Assembly: GCA_010015655.1 (NCBI GenBank)
Contig: ML976658.1
Location: forward strand, 1,011,087 to 1,075,086
Direction of reading: 5' to 3'
DNA: 64,000 bases
Source of the DNA: Bimuria novae-zelandiae CBS 107.79
Taxonomy: Eukaryota > Ascomycota > Dothideomycetes > Pleosporales > Didymosphaeriaceae
Position numbers and translations under genes: made by a program. The notes below the pieces were generated by a model, which saw only the letters and a program-made list of their open reading frames with translations, did not search any database and was not told the origin of the DNA. Positions 22,998 to 34,081 of this stretch are shown here, in pieces (within the stretch, counting starts at the first letter, position 1; every line of letters starts with the position of its first letter).

Positions 22998-25393
22998 ATG
23001 GGAGAAACTGATGAACCCCCTTTATCGCGCACCATCAAGTCTACAGCGGCAGCTCTAGGCTTGGGACGCAGAAAGGATCCGTCTGTCCTCCCAAGCACTC
23101 ACTCTCCACAAAATGGAAGCACGCGCAGTGCCTCTCGCACAAGCCTCAGCGAGAAGCCGGGCCCTTCCAATAGCCACAGCATCGACGCGAGCCACAACCA
23201 TGGCGCCGAGAAGTCGTCTTCCACTGCGTCGCCCCCAGTCGAGTCCACGGTTGAGGGAGAGACATCTTCCGCCCTAGAGCCAAAGGGTCACATGCTCACG
23301 CGCATGAAAAATGGAACCATACGATTCGGAAGGCACACTAAGGATGCCCTTCTCTATAGCTGGATCAACGCCTTGCTCATCTTCGTGCCCATCGGCATCG
23401 CCGTGCATGCTGCCGGTCTGGGGCCCGAGATCGTGTTCTCTATGAACGCCGTTGCCATCATTCCACTGGCCGGTCTGCTTGCGCACGCCACTGAGGCTGT
23501 CGCAGCACGTGTCGGAGACACGCTGGGCGCGCTACTGAACGTCTCGTTCGGAAATGCAGTCGAGTTGATCTTGTTCATCATATTGCTTGCCGGCGACCAG
23601 ATTGAGGTCGTGCAGGCTGCGTTGCTGGGTTCCATCCTGGCTAATTTGCTGCTCATCCTTGGCATGGCCTTCCTACTGGGAGGCTTGAGGTATCAAGAGC
23701 AGGTAAGCAATCTGGGCAAACCTTGGGTCTATTCAACGCTAACTTTCGCTAGGTTTACAACAGCACCGTCACACAGATGAGTGCATGCATGTTGAGCTTG
23801 GCTGTCATGAGTCTGTTACTCCCGACAGCATTCCACGCCGCCTTCAACAGCAATGCCATCGCCGACAAAGAAACCCTGCAGGTCAGTCGTGGCACCAGTG
23901 TCGTCTTGCTGCTGGTCTATATTTTGTACCTGGTCTTTCAACTGAAGAGCCATACCTACATGTATGCTAGCACACCTCAGCACATAATTGATGAGGAGTC
24001 GCACCCCGGTGTGATGGCTGGTGTTTTCGATTCGTCCAGTTCGGATTCATCGTCGAGCTCCAGCAGCAGCGACAGCGATAGCTCGGCAGGCTCGCATACC
24101 ACGGCCAAATCCAAGATCAAGCGCGCTGTGCGTAGGATGCGCCGCAAATCCAGTGCCAGCTCGAAGGAGACCCCGGATTTGCCGTCTGTCATGACTTCGC
24201 CCTCTGTTGAGCGCCACAACAACTACTTCGACCTGCAACGTAATGGAACTGGCGATGAGACTACGCTGCACTCACCAAATGCCATGTCCCGCCGTGGTTC
24301 CCTCACTGCCATTGTAAGCGGCGACGAAGCGGATGTGGATGACTATGCCCCTGTTGCCCGAGACTTCGAGGCTGCATCTTCTGGATCTCTTCCTACGACG
24401 AAGCGAGAGAAGCGGAAGTCTAAGCATAAAAAGAAGCACCGCAAACACCATGTCGAGGACCCAGAGAAGGCTGAAATCGCCCCCTCTCCTGTTCCTCAGA
24501 CTGGAACTGCACCCAAGGTCGCTTTTGCCGAAGAGGTTAAGCTGGGCGAAGCGACAGCAGTTGCCGCCAAGCGACCGACTTTCCGTCCATCCTTACTTTC
24601 CGAGAACGTCTTTCGCACCCCACAGAATCCGGCTCCTGTCGGCGCTCCTGTCCCTAATTTGCGTGTTGCCGCTGCTCGAACTCTCCGTCGCACCAAATCT
24701 GAGCCCGAAGATATCCGCCGCATGGACTCTGAGACTAGCGCTATCACGCGTCCGTCGCCTGCGCGACTTGTCTCTGGGGTTCCCTCTGTACATACTGTCG
24801 AAGCAGAGGAAGAGGTTCCGGAAATGTCTCGTACAGCCGCCATCATGATGCTTGTCATTAGCACTGCCTTGGTCGCGGTCTGCGCCGACTTCATGAGCGA
24901 TGCTATCGAGCCCATGGTAGAAAAAACTCATGTCAGCCAGGCTTTCATCGGTCTCATCATCCTCCCCATTGTAGGAAACGCCGCCGAGCACGTTACTGCC
25001 GTCACAGTCGCCATGAAGAACAAGATGGACCTCTCTATTGGTGTCGCTGTTGGCTCTTCTATCCAGATTGCCATCTTCATCACGCCGTTCATCGTCATCC
25101 TCGGATGGATGATGGACAAGCCGATGACCCTGTACTTCAACATCTTCGAGACGGTGGCCCTCTTTGTCACAGCCTTTGTGGTCAACTTTTTGGTCCTCGA
25201 TGGAAGAAGTAACTACCTGGAAGGCAGCTTACTGATTGCGGCTTATGTCATTATCGCCCTGGCTAGTTTCTTCTACCCAGACGGATGTGATGCGTCGCAG
25301 ATTGGTGGAAGCGCGGACAGTTGTGGTTCGGGAACTACGGACGCTGCTGTCAGTCATGCTGCGATGTTGGTGAAGAGAATGGTCGGGATGTAA
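22998..25393 (+). CDS. Vacuolar Ca2+/H+ exchanger (CAX family)
   Basis: Exons 22998-23702 and 23753-25393 with a 50-bp GT-AG intron; 781 aa. It is a cation/proton antiporter that loads Ca2+ into the vacuole. Both signature repeats are present: GNAVELI at about residue 185 and GNAAEHVTAV at about 643, each within hydrophobic helices (about 5 TM segments before and 5 after the loop). The N-terminal about 110 residues are Ser-rich and hydrophilic. Between the two halves is an unusually long hydrophilic loop of roughly 270 residues (24000-24820) with a poly-Ser/Asp run, a Lys/Arg/His cluster (KREKRKSKHKKKHRKHH) and many Ser/Pro sites, probably a cytosolic regulatory region. Yeast Vcx1 is about 410 aa, so length is well above the minimal family size, but long-loop paralogs are known in filamentous fungi. 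The frame is clean. Confidence 0.93.
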
Positions 25394-25932
25394 ACACCCA
25401 TTGGAAGGTGGGGTGTGGACAAGGTTGCCCCTAGTGCAGTGGATGGGCAGCACTTTCCGAGGGATTGATTTGATCGGGTATGGGAGACAAGAGTAGTCTG
25501 ACCGGGTCGTTCAATGCACCACACTTCTCTTGATAGACGCTAGCAAATTGCATGTCATCTGCTATCAACTTTGCTCTATTTTGACTACTATGTGACTAGT
25601 GAGATCTAGCATTATGGCGTGTCCTCACTTACCCACTTTCGTACAGATTGAAATGAGCGTACTCGTCGTTGTAAAGCATCGCGCGGTCACGAGGATTTGA
25701 TCTTTAACTTTTAACCACTAGGAGGACTCCTGGAAGGAAATCCAGGCATGGCTCTTATTTCTGAACCACTAGGAGACTGCCGCGAAACCGACTTCGCCCC
25801 GCATGGCGTATCACACATTGTGCACCAACGTACCGAGATCCATATCTATATGTTCAATGCACCCATGCTATCATACACTCTATGCTCATCTCATAACCCC
25901 ATCATGCTATCATGCGAACCAGCACCCTCATT
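25394..25932. other. Intergenic, convergent
   Basis: Spacer between the CAX stop and the stop of the small minus-strand gene. Nothing recognisable. Confidence 0.5.
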
Positions 25933-26411
25933 CTAGTTCTTCTCCGTCGCCGGCCTGCTCGGTCCATCAACGGCCTTCTCAACCTGTCCCGCGATCCCGT
26001 CTTTCGCTGCGTCGAACTGGCTACCGATGGCACCGTCCTAGCTCAAAGTCAGTCCTGCATGCGCCTCCCATCTGGAGTAGGAAGTTGGAGGTTGTGAGAG
26101 CGTACCTTTGAGAACGGACCGCCAATCTTCTCGCCGACTTGGCCTACGGCGCCGTCGGGGTTGAATTGCTTGCCTACTGCGCCGCCGGAGGAGATGATGG
26201 AGGGGTCCTGTGGCGGTGTTAGTTGGGTTGGGACGAGATGTGTAGTGGAAGCGCCTACCTTAGGGTTCGTGTCTTTTGCCTCGCCAGCGGCTTGTGTGGC
26301 CTCTTCAATTGGGCCCTTGTCTGCCATTGTGCGGATCTGGAAGGTAGCTGGCCTGAATGACGTTGCGCGAGGGGCGTTGGTGGCGGCACGGCCTGCGAAT
26401 GTGCGGAGCAT
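25933..26411 (-). CDS. Small conserved-type protein with mitochondrial presequence, function unknown
   Basis: Three exons on the minus strand: 26411-26259, 26207-26106 and 26037-25933. The two GT-AG introns are 51 bp (26208-26258, with a CTAAC branch-like motif) and 68 bp (26038-26105), both phase 0; the product is 119 aa. The N-terminus MLRTFAGRAATNAPRATSFR is basic, Ser/Ala-rich and lacks acidic residues, like a mitochondrial targeting peptide. The mature part has two related GA(V/I)G...QF repeats (residues 60-67 and 87-92: GAVGKQFN, GAIGSQFD), each ending in a GQVE/GQVG unit, suggesting an internal duplication that coincides with exon boundaries. The intron structure plus intact frame argue for a real gene. 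No family was recognised; it does not look like the ATPase inhibitor. Confidence 0.7.
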
Positions 26412-26949
26412 TTTTGTAGTTTTGATGGGTGTTATATGTGATGTTGTTAGGGACAGTTGGTTTGATAGTACGAGGCGTGTGAAGGTAGATTGATGAGGAG
26501 TAGGTACGCGTCAAGCTCTGAGATATTTATGTGGCGTGGCATGGTTGGTATTACCATGTACATCATGACTACCTCAAAGAGCGCGCTAGACTGCATTGGG
26601 CGACGAGGTACTTGAGGTCATCGCTACGTGAGTATTACGAGGTGGACGACAAAAATGAAGCGTCTAGGAGCATTTGAACATCACAAGTAAGAACATTCCA
26701 AGGTTAAAAGTAAGAGCTTGTGTCTTTAACGTATGGCTTTGGCTTAGACATATTGTTACTAAATGGGTTGTGCTTCGCACCTTTTCACCTCCTTAAGTCT
26801 TATTTTTTGGCACCTAACGCTTGTAATTAATAAGTGCATAACAATATAATATCATAAATTAAAGTTAGAATCTAACGCTAAATATTTTATACTTATTTAT
26901 ATTAGTAAGTATTTCCTTCGCACCTTTAATTTATCTTACGATATACTAT

Positions 26950-27345
26950 ATAGTAGCCCATGGACAGCTGAGACGCCTCGTACGACTACCCAGCTGGAGT
27001 AGTAGGCTCGTCTGATACAAGACCGCCTCCAACAATAGTCTTAAAGCCCTACTGTCTAGGCTATCGCCTAGCTTGTCAAGGGCTATCAGCTTGCGATAAA
27101 CTCAGCGACTATCTTAGTAGAGGAGAATAAGAAGCTACGGGCAGCTAACCATACCCGCAAGATTCAGCAACGACAGTATATCGCTATAGGAGACGCTCTA
27201 GAGGCTGCGCAGGGCCGTGCTCTAGTTACTGCAACTTGTCAAGCTCTCGCTGAGGCTGATTAAGCTGAGACGACGCCAGATCGCCAGCGAGCACTACCAA
27301 CGTGTAGCAGATATCATGAACAAGGACATAGAATGACCCAGTGTA
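26950..27345 (+). mobile_element. Pogo-type transposase C-terminal remnant
   Basis: Relatively GC-rich fragment. On the plus strand it reads LVKGYQLAINSATILVEENK, then KLRAANHTRKIQQRQYIAIG and a glutamine/alanine-rich tail. This matches the conserved leucine-zipper-like C-terminal region of fungal pogo transposases. The DDE core and terminal repeats are absent. Confidence 0.55.
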
Positions 27346-27385
27346 GACAGTAGCTAGCTATCTATATAGAAAGTTCTATACAGTA

Positions 27386-28505
27386 GGGTGACAAAAAAAA
27401 GAGTACTCTTAAAATTTATAGTTTTTAAGATCTTATAACTTAGCCAATATTAGGTTCCTAGTCAGGAAAACAATATAATCCTAAAGAGAAAATTTAAAAA
27501 CTATAATTCTAGAATTTGGAATTTACGCTTAGTCATAATTTTATTTTAGAAATATTATGTGGAATAAAAGTATTTTATTTTAAAAGTTTGAAGCCAAGTT
27601 TCTTAAAAACTAGAATACATATTTTGCTAAGATTTTTTATAGGTCTGGATATGTTAGCTAAGCTTATATAATATAATTTTTATAATAAATTTCTTATCTA
27701 AAAGTTTAATTATTCTAAAATTAAATTATTCGGACCCACTTTAATTCCTTTATATTATATAATAGATTACTAATATTCTTACTTATAAGAAACCTTTTCT
27801 TAAACTTTTCTTTACATCTTATATTTCCTTAAAATGGCTCCATAATTTCTAAAACTTGAATACGAAGTTGACTTACTTTTAAAGGCTAATATCCTTATTT
27901 GTACCATTCTTTCTACTATTCTTTCTACTCTAAGTAAAATCTAAAAAGCTCTTTATAATGCTATATAACGTATTAAAGCTAAAAAAATCTGTTTTAATAT
28001 TAAAAGAGTTAAAAGAGGAAGAATAACAAAGGTTTATTCAAGAAATAAAAGAGTTATTAATAGGAGTTTAAGTAAAGACCATAAAACGCTAACTAAAAAA
28101 CTATTAGCTAAAAATAGTCTTAATATCTCCAAAAGAACTTTATAAAGGATTTTAAAAGAGGAGGGTTATACTATTAAAGTAAGCTCTAAAAAAGCTAAAA
28201 CTAGGCTTAGTTTTGCAAAAAAAAAAATATATATATAAATCTTAATAAGATTATATTTTCTAATAAGTTAGTAATCTAGAGAGGTCACGGTTCTGAGAAA
28301 GATATTTATAGAAAAAGGAGAAATAAGCAAGTTAGAAAAGAATAAAGTTCTACTGGAACTATAAGTACGTTATATTAACTTTTCTTTATCTTAACCTATA
28401 GAACGAAAAATTTAGTATTTTCTATAATTTAAGCTTTTTAATCACTATTAAACTTGCTTAATTATAGGCCAAGATATAACGGTTTAAGTTTGGGGTTCTA
28501 TTCAG
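27386..28505 (+). mobile_element. Tc1/mariner-type transposon remnant, copy 1
   Basis: Left terminus GGGTGACAAAAAAAAGAG directly after TA (27384-27385); the same terminus, inverted, ends copy 2 at 62756. The plus-strand transposase N-terminal part is readable near 27975-28230: KRVKRGRITKVYSRNKRVIN, then LLAKNSLNISKRTLYRILKE and KKAKTRLSFAKKK, a paired-HTH region of Tc1-like transposases. The catalytic part downstream is decayed or deleted, and no matching right terminus was found. Confidence 0.7.
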
Positions 28506-28537
28506 ATTAGACTGGAAAATGGGTTGTGGTTGAGTTA

Positions 28538-29130
28538 GGGTTGGGGTCTTACGTAATCTGGGTTGGGTTGGCAACGGGTGGCGAGGTAATTCGTGTCGCA
28601 TAACGTAAGCTCACGCCAGCATCAACAATAGCTCCTACACCCTACACAACAACTTTACCCTCACGCTAAATACCAGAATTTAGACCCTGCGTTAGATGAG
28701 CCAATATGCGTTAAGACCCTCGAAGATATCGACTTTGTATAGTAAATACTATGGGAACTCGATATTCGGTGGGGTGAGCTTACATAATACGATACGAATT
28801 ACCTCGCCACCTGTTATTGGGGTTGGGTCTTATGTAATCTAGTCCAATCCCAACCCAACCCTTATTTTTAAGTCACGCGACTTAAGGCTGGGCTAGGATT
28901 AGGCTAGATTAGGTAATAAATAAAGTTTTTTAATTTTATTATATTAATTAAATTAAATGACTAATTATAATTAGTATATATTAATTACTATATAACTGTC
29001 ACAAAAGACTATAATATATAATTTAATTACTTAAATTTTACTAATTTAAATTTTATAACCCAATCCTAACCTAACCACTAATCTAGATTACGTAAGACCC
29101 AACCTAACCCAACGTATGGTTCACCCTAAC
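28538..29130. mobile_element. MITE with GGGTTGGG-type inverted termini
   Basis: Sequences of the type GGGTCTTACGTAATCTGGG near 28550 recur inverted near 29090 (AGATTACGTAAGACCCAACC), enclosing AT-rich DNA without coding capacity. Similar GGGTTGGG units recur internally at 28820-28862 and GGGTT-like units near 53525. It looks like a non-autonomous, possibly hAT-like element; boundaries are approximate. It carries another MITE (28572-28816). Confidence 0.55.
28572..28816. mobile_element. Small MITE nested in the GGGTTGGG element
   Basis: 245 bp with about 45-bp imperfect terminal inverted repeats: CAACGGGTGGCGAGGTAATT at the left is mirrored at 28797-28816. A candidate 4-bp duplication TTGG flanks it (28568-28571 and 28817-28820), though local TTGGG repeats make this weak. 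No coding capacity. TIR differences are mainly C/T and G/A. Confidence 0.65.
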
Positions 29131-30179
29131 CCAACCTATATCTGTTACTGTCAGATTATACTATTAGTGATAGTACAATATCACTCTAATCCTTACTATG
29201 AGATAAGGTAATCCATCATGAGTCGGAATAGGATAAGATAATGGGTATATGGCTTAGCGAGGTATACTGTCACAGGATGTGGCTAGGGCACACTTATCTA
29301 AGGCATTTTACTACTTAGTAACCTTTAGTCGTAAAAAATTAATTAACAAGTTCTCTAAAAATACTATTTTGATTAGATATGTATTAGAATTAACCTAAAA
29401 TCAAATAATTAAGAATCCTGATGCCTTAACTAACCTATTTTATAATATCTTTATCTACCTTAGGTGGCACTACTATAGTTAACCTAACTAACTATATAAA
29501 CTAGTTTATATAGTAACAATACCTGTGCAGGCGCGCCGAAGCCCTTAAAGTATAGTAATTTATTAACCTACTATCTAATAATTAGGTAATACTTAAGCTA
29601 AGATATCTAAATAAACTAGATATTAGTAAATATTAAGCTATAATAATAGCAAATAACTTTAAAGCAAGCTCTATAACTATAGCAGCCTTAACTAGGTTAC
29701 GCGCTAATTAATAGGACTCCAAGTTATAGTATTAATCTTAGTATTAAGTGTAGTAAATTAACTAATAAGAATATCTAAACTATTAGAGAATAGTAAGTAG
29801 GACTATAAGGACGTAATAAGATAATATTAAATCTAGGAGGATTACCTAAAATAGGTAATAACACTAATACTTAATATAGTATTAGAGCATCTATAAATAA
29901 GCTATTACCTACTTAGTAAGATAATAAAGAAGTAGATTACCTTACTAATAAAACCTATAAGGGTAAAGTTACAGGATAAGAAAAATTGTGTAAAAGATAA
30001 GTATTAAGACATCCTTAAACTTTTAAAAATTAAAAGTAGCTAGTCTATATAGCTATTAAAATATAAGTAAGCTATAAATAAAGCAGAGAATTTTAGAATT
30101 AATAACACCCGTAGCTAGTATAATATAAAAAAGACTTTATAAAGGCTGTACAAGGAGTCGCAGACTCGTAGGCGACTTA
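29131..30179. other. Unassigned repeat-derived sequence
   Basis: AT-rich with stops in all frames. 29140-29300 is somewhat GC-richer. No domain or terminal repeat recognised. Confidence 0.4.
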
Positions 30180-30212
30180 ATATAAGCTAGCCCTATTATA
30201 TGTAATGGGTTA

Positions 30213-30298
30213 CGTCCAGTTGTTGCCTCGGATCCTTGACCCTTAATTATGCGAACGCCTAGTTGTTGCCTTAGATCCTTAACCCTTAGTTATGCGAA
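30213..30298. repeat. Two-copy 43-bp tandem repeat
   Basis: Units 30213-30255 and 30256-30298 (each containing AGTTGTTGCCT and TTATGCGAA) differ mainly by C/T and G/A transitions. It lies at the left edge of Gypsy C and may be part of its LTR or leader. Confidence 0.7.
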
Positions 30299-32374
30299 CC
30301 TTAGATATATAAGTTTAATGCCTAAAACTTAACTTTAGACTTTTTATTAAATTTATAAGTTTTTTTTAGCACCCTTAGCTTATTAGGCATCTAGTTCCTT
30401 ATATTAAATTTAAATACTTTTACCTATTATAGCATAAGTAGATTTTAAATATAATTATAAAATAAAGCTATAAAGTAGCATACGAAGTTAAAGGACTTAC
30501 GTAGATAAATACTATAAAAGCAACGCCTAGACCTATAAGAAGATAAAACCCTCCTTAGTAAGTAATTAAGAAGAAGTCTTAATAGATACTTAACGCTAGC
30601 AAGACTATCTGTACTAAATAAAGAAGTTATAGAAATAAGACTAAGACCTTTTACTAAAGGTCTATATTTTAGCGCGAATAATATTGCGTAGCAAGCTATT
30701 AGCTTATAAAAAAGTAATAATTAGAAAAATAAAAGGATAGCCTCCCTGTTTATAACTAAACTTTAAGTATTAGACGTTAATAAAAATACAATATAGTAAT
30801 TCTTAAGCAAGGTTAAAGCACTTATTAACCTCTAAGATACTTTTTAAACTCTATTATAAAGAAAAAGCGGACCAACTAAAGAAATAGTAAAAAATTACTA
30901 AGAACCCTTAACAATATAATAATATTTTTAAAAGATAAAAGGTATAAATTAGACGTTAAAAGTAGAAAAGTAAATAAAGTTACTAAAGAGATTAATAGTA
31001 AAGTTTATTTTAAGCTAAGAAAGAAGTTACTCTTCTAAGGTTCTTAACTTTACCTGCTTTAATAGTAAATAATAGGCTTACTAATACTTTAAGATGGTAA
31101 TATAATATAAGCTCCTAAAGGATAGAAACTACCTTAAAAATATACTTAAATATATTATTAGTTAATTAATAAGACGTATAGCGAAAGTAGGAATTGCGTA
31201 CCTAGACTATTACCTAGAACGCACTAAAACTAACCTCTTGGAGTTACTAAACTATAAATTTTATAACTATCTAGTAAAAGAAATCCCGGGTAACTCCTTA
31301 CTTATAATATTATAAGGGAACTAAAAGCTTCGTGACTTTAACCTTAACTTTAATAACTACGCTATAGAAGCTAAAAAGCATATTTAGGAGATTTTAAAAA
31401 ACCTATATCTTTAGAGCCTTCGCGATAACTTACAGGACTAAATAATTATAATAAATATAAATAATAATTAGGACCTTTAAGGGATCTAAAAGAAAGTTAA
31501 TAAGGTTAAAAAAAACCTTTTTAAAAATAAATTAGAACTATAAAAGTTTTCTGCTAAGTGCAGGACGCCAAACGAGATAAATTAGAAATCTACCTAAGTT
31601 AACCCTACAAGGATGTCTAGCTAATAAAGCTAAGATAGAAGATACTAAGTGACGGATAGAGCCATAGGATATAGGTCTAGCAATACTTAGAAACAAGCCA
31701 CGTGGGTGTCGCGTGAGGTAATAGAAACCTATAAGAAGAATAGTTCCTATTTTTATTATAAAGATACAAGATACCGCGTAAGGTAGTATAAACTTTTACT
31801 TATAATAAAGCTAGCGTAAGTTCACGACGCTACACCTACTACTAAAATAGTTTTTAATAAAAAGTTTAATATAGCCTTTATTAATTTAGAAAACTAGATT
31901 CTTCTGGCAATAGTCGCCGCTAAGATATAAAAGTAGGAAAAAGATAAAAGATAAGTTTTAATAACTTTTAATAGCTATAGCTAGACTTAATACTAATAAT
32001 AGTATACTCGCTGATTAATAATATTATATTTATATGAATAATAATCAATTCAGGTTATTTAACGTTTCACTTTATATTAAAAAAAACTTATAACGAAAGC
32101 ACACCTATAACGTAAGAACCTATCCTATTTATTAGAATTAAAGGCATGCAACTCTTCGTACGTAAAGTAGTCTAATTAAAAATAAATATTAATAGTTATA
32201 TAAAACTAATATATTTATATGTCTTACTTAATAAAGGATTGTACGGTCTAATCCTTAGCCTAACTTAAATAAATAAAAATAGGGTTAAACTAGTCCTAGT
32301 AAAGAAATTAATTTAGATTAGAAATTTAGACACCCGCATCCGTAACTAAAAAGATAAAAAAACTATTAATACAG

Positions 32375-32551
32375 TATTACGCACAGTCAACTTCGATTAA
32401 GAAACTTGTAAATAAAGTCTATTAAGGAGAGAAAGCTCTACTAAAACGCTAAGCTATTTAAGGGTTTAGGGGATCGCGTGCTTAGCTATTTAACTACTTA
32501 AATTAACCCTAGCTAGCGTAAAAAGCTTTAGTAAGGTGCCCTTTTATAATA
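32375..32551. repeat. LTR of copy B, left
   Basis: 177 bp; contains GGGGATCGCGTGCTTAGCT shared with all other LTRs of this family. Confidence 0.87.
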
Positions 32552-32929
32552 TACCCCCTAGCTTATAGAGCGTAGCAAAGTAAGCTAAATAGTAATTTAA
32601 AATATAAAAATAGTAGTAAACTTATGCGTAGAGCTTAAAAAGCGTCTAGTAGATTCTTAGCTTATTAGGTAATTAGTCTAAGTAGGTAGTTTATATAAAG
32701 TTTTATAAATAAAAGTAAAAAAATAAGGAGCAGCGTACTACTACTATAAACCTTTAATAAATATTTAATGGTAACTATTTACTTATAACGTAACCCGCGC
32801 GAGTACCTGCGTATATAAATAAAAAAATAGGTAGCTATAAGATCATAGCACCTAGCTAGTAAAGGCTTATTTACTTATAGGCTTACTATAATTTATACTT
32901 TAATATTTTACAAAATTTCTAAAAGGTTT

Positions 32930-33560
32930 TCTGTCTACCCCTTTTATTTAAGCTTAGCTAATAATACTTTTTCCTAATGTTTTTAAATTTAGCTCTTAAT
33001 TTTACTAATTTCCTTACTTATAGGTTTATTATAGAACTTATAAGATACTTCTCCTTAGAGCGCATACTGTAGGCGGTTGCACTCTATATGCTTCTATTAA
33101 TGCTGGCTATTTGCTCTACATAGGCACTTGTAGTTCGCATCAGGAGTGCGCCCTCCGAGCGTAGCGTACATGCCCGCGTGCTTCGTTGTTGGGCCGAGCT
33201 GCGCGAACCATCGAGCATACCCCTCCAGGGACAGAGTTGCTACTGCGCCTGGTCGCGATAGGTTATCAAGCTCTCTCTGAGCCCACTTATAGTTGTATCG
33301 TAGTGCTGAGCGTAGGAAATCCTTTATTAGCAATGTACCCTTTATCTCTGGGAGATTTAGGAGCACAGCGTTGGCGTGTGCGCGATTCTATTCGGATAGC
33401 CATTTAGTTATGTCTGTTGTTCTGCTGCTTTGTGGGCGTAGGGTAACCTCTCTATATATATGTTATACCTGCTCCTTCCAGTCATTATCGCTTAGACAGA
33501 GATTATTTTTAAGTTCTTTTATTAGCGCCTGCAGCGTCTACTAATTACTTAATTATAGTA
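32930..33560 (-). pseudogene. Gag-like protein of the gag-only LTR element (remnant)
   Basis: Least mutated copy of the element's sole gene. Reading leftwards from 33560: LIKELKNNLCLSDNDWKEQV, a TGG-to-TAG-type stop, then an 89-codon open stretch (33366-33097) with LLNLPEIKGTLLIKDFLRSA, YNYKWAQRELDNLSRPGA and SLEGYARWFAQLGP. Then comes NYKCLCRANSQH with a downstream IECN, a C-x-C-x5-H...C arrangement resembling the zinc knuckle of fungal Copia gag. Helix-rich content and the knuckle suggest a nucleocapsid-type protein. No protease motif follows. The gag assignment is an inference from layout and motif. Confidence 0.55.
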
Positions 33561-33888
33561 TTATAAGCTCTAGCCTTTATAAATTAATTATAGTATAGAC
33601 CTAGTCTTAAAGTACCTAAAGCTTTATTATAAGCTAAATATAAATAGTAGACTTTAGATTATAGCGCTTAAGCTATTATATATAAGGCTTATCCTTAGTA
33701 TTTAGGTTTAGTAACTCTAAAGCCTAGTTATGTATATTTATTTACTTAAAAGTCTTAAAATTAATATAACTTTATATCTTTTAAGTATTTACGTAGTACT
33801 TAAGCTGCACGTACTAAAGTAGAAATAAGTTATAATTTATAAGTTAATTACTTACTAGGAGCGTTATAGAGGTTATTATATAGTTAGG

Positions 33889-34061
33889 TGTCACGAGTCG
33901 TAGGTCGAGGGCCCTCGACGGCCCTAGTCCGCTCTAGACCGGCGCTATCCGGGCCTTCCGCCTATCTACTTCCCTCGCCGCAGCCCTTCTCTTCCCTCTC
34001 TAAGGGATCGCCTTAGTACTGTGGATAGACTAAGTCGCCTGTAGTCAGGGCGCTTTTTACA
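33889..34061 (+). repeat. 5' LTR of Gypsy D
   Basis: 173 bp, TGTCACGAGTCG...GCTTTTTACA, GC-rich and nearly free of RIP changes, unlike the element body. Confidence 0.95.
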
Positions 34062-34081
34062 ATACGATCCCTTACCCCCTT

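Noticed and set aside
22382..23011. 209-codon plus-strand frame upstream of the CAX gene
   Set aside because: No recognisable domain, overlaps the CAX start in another frame, and composition looks random.
30213..30298. Short direct repeat considered as a CRISPR-like array
   Set aside because: Only two adjacent copies without spacers, in a eukaryotic transposon setting.
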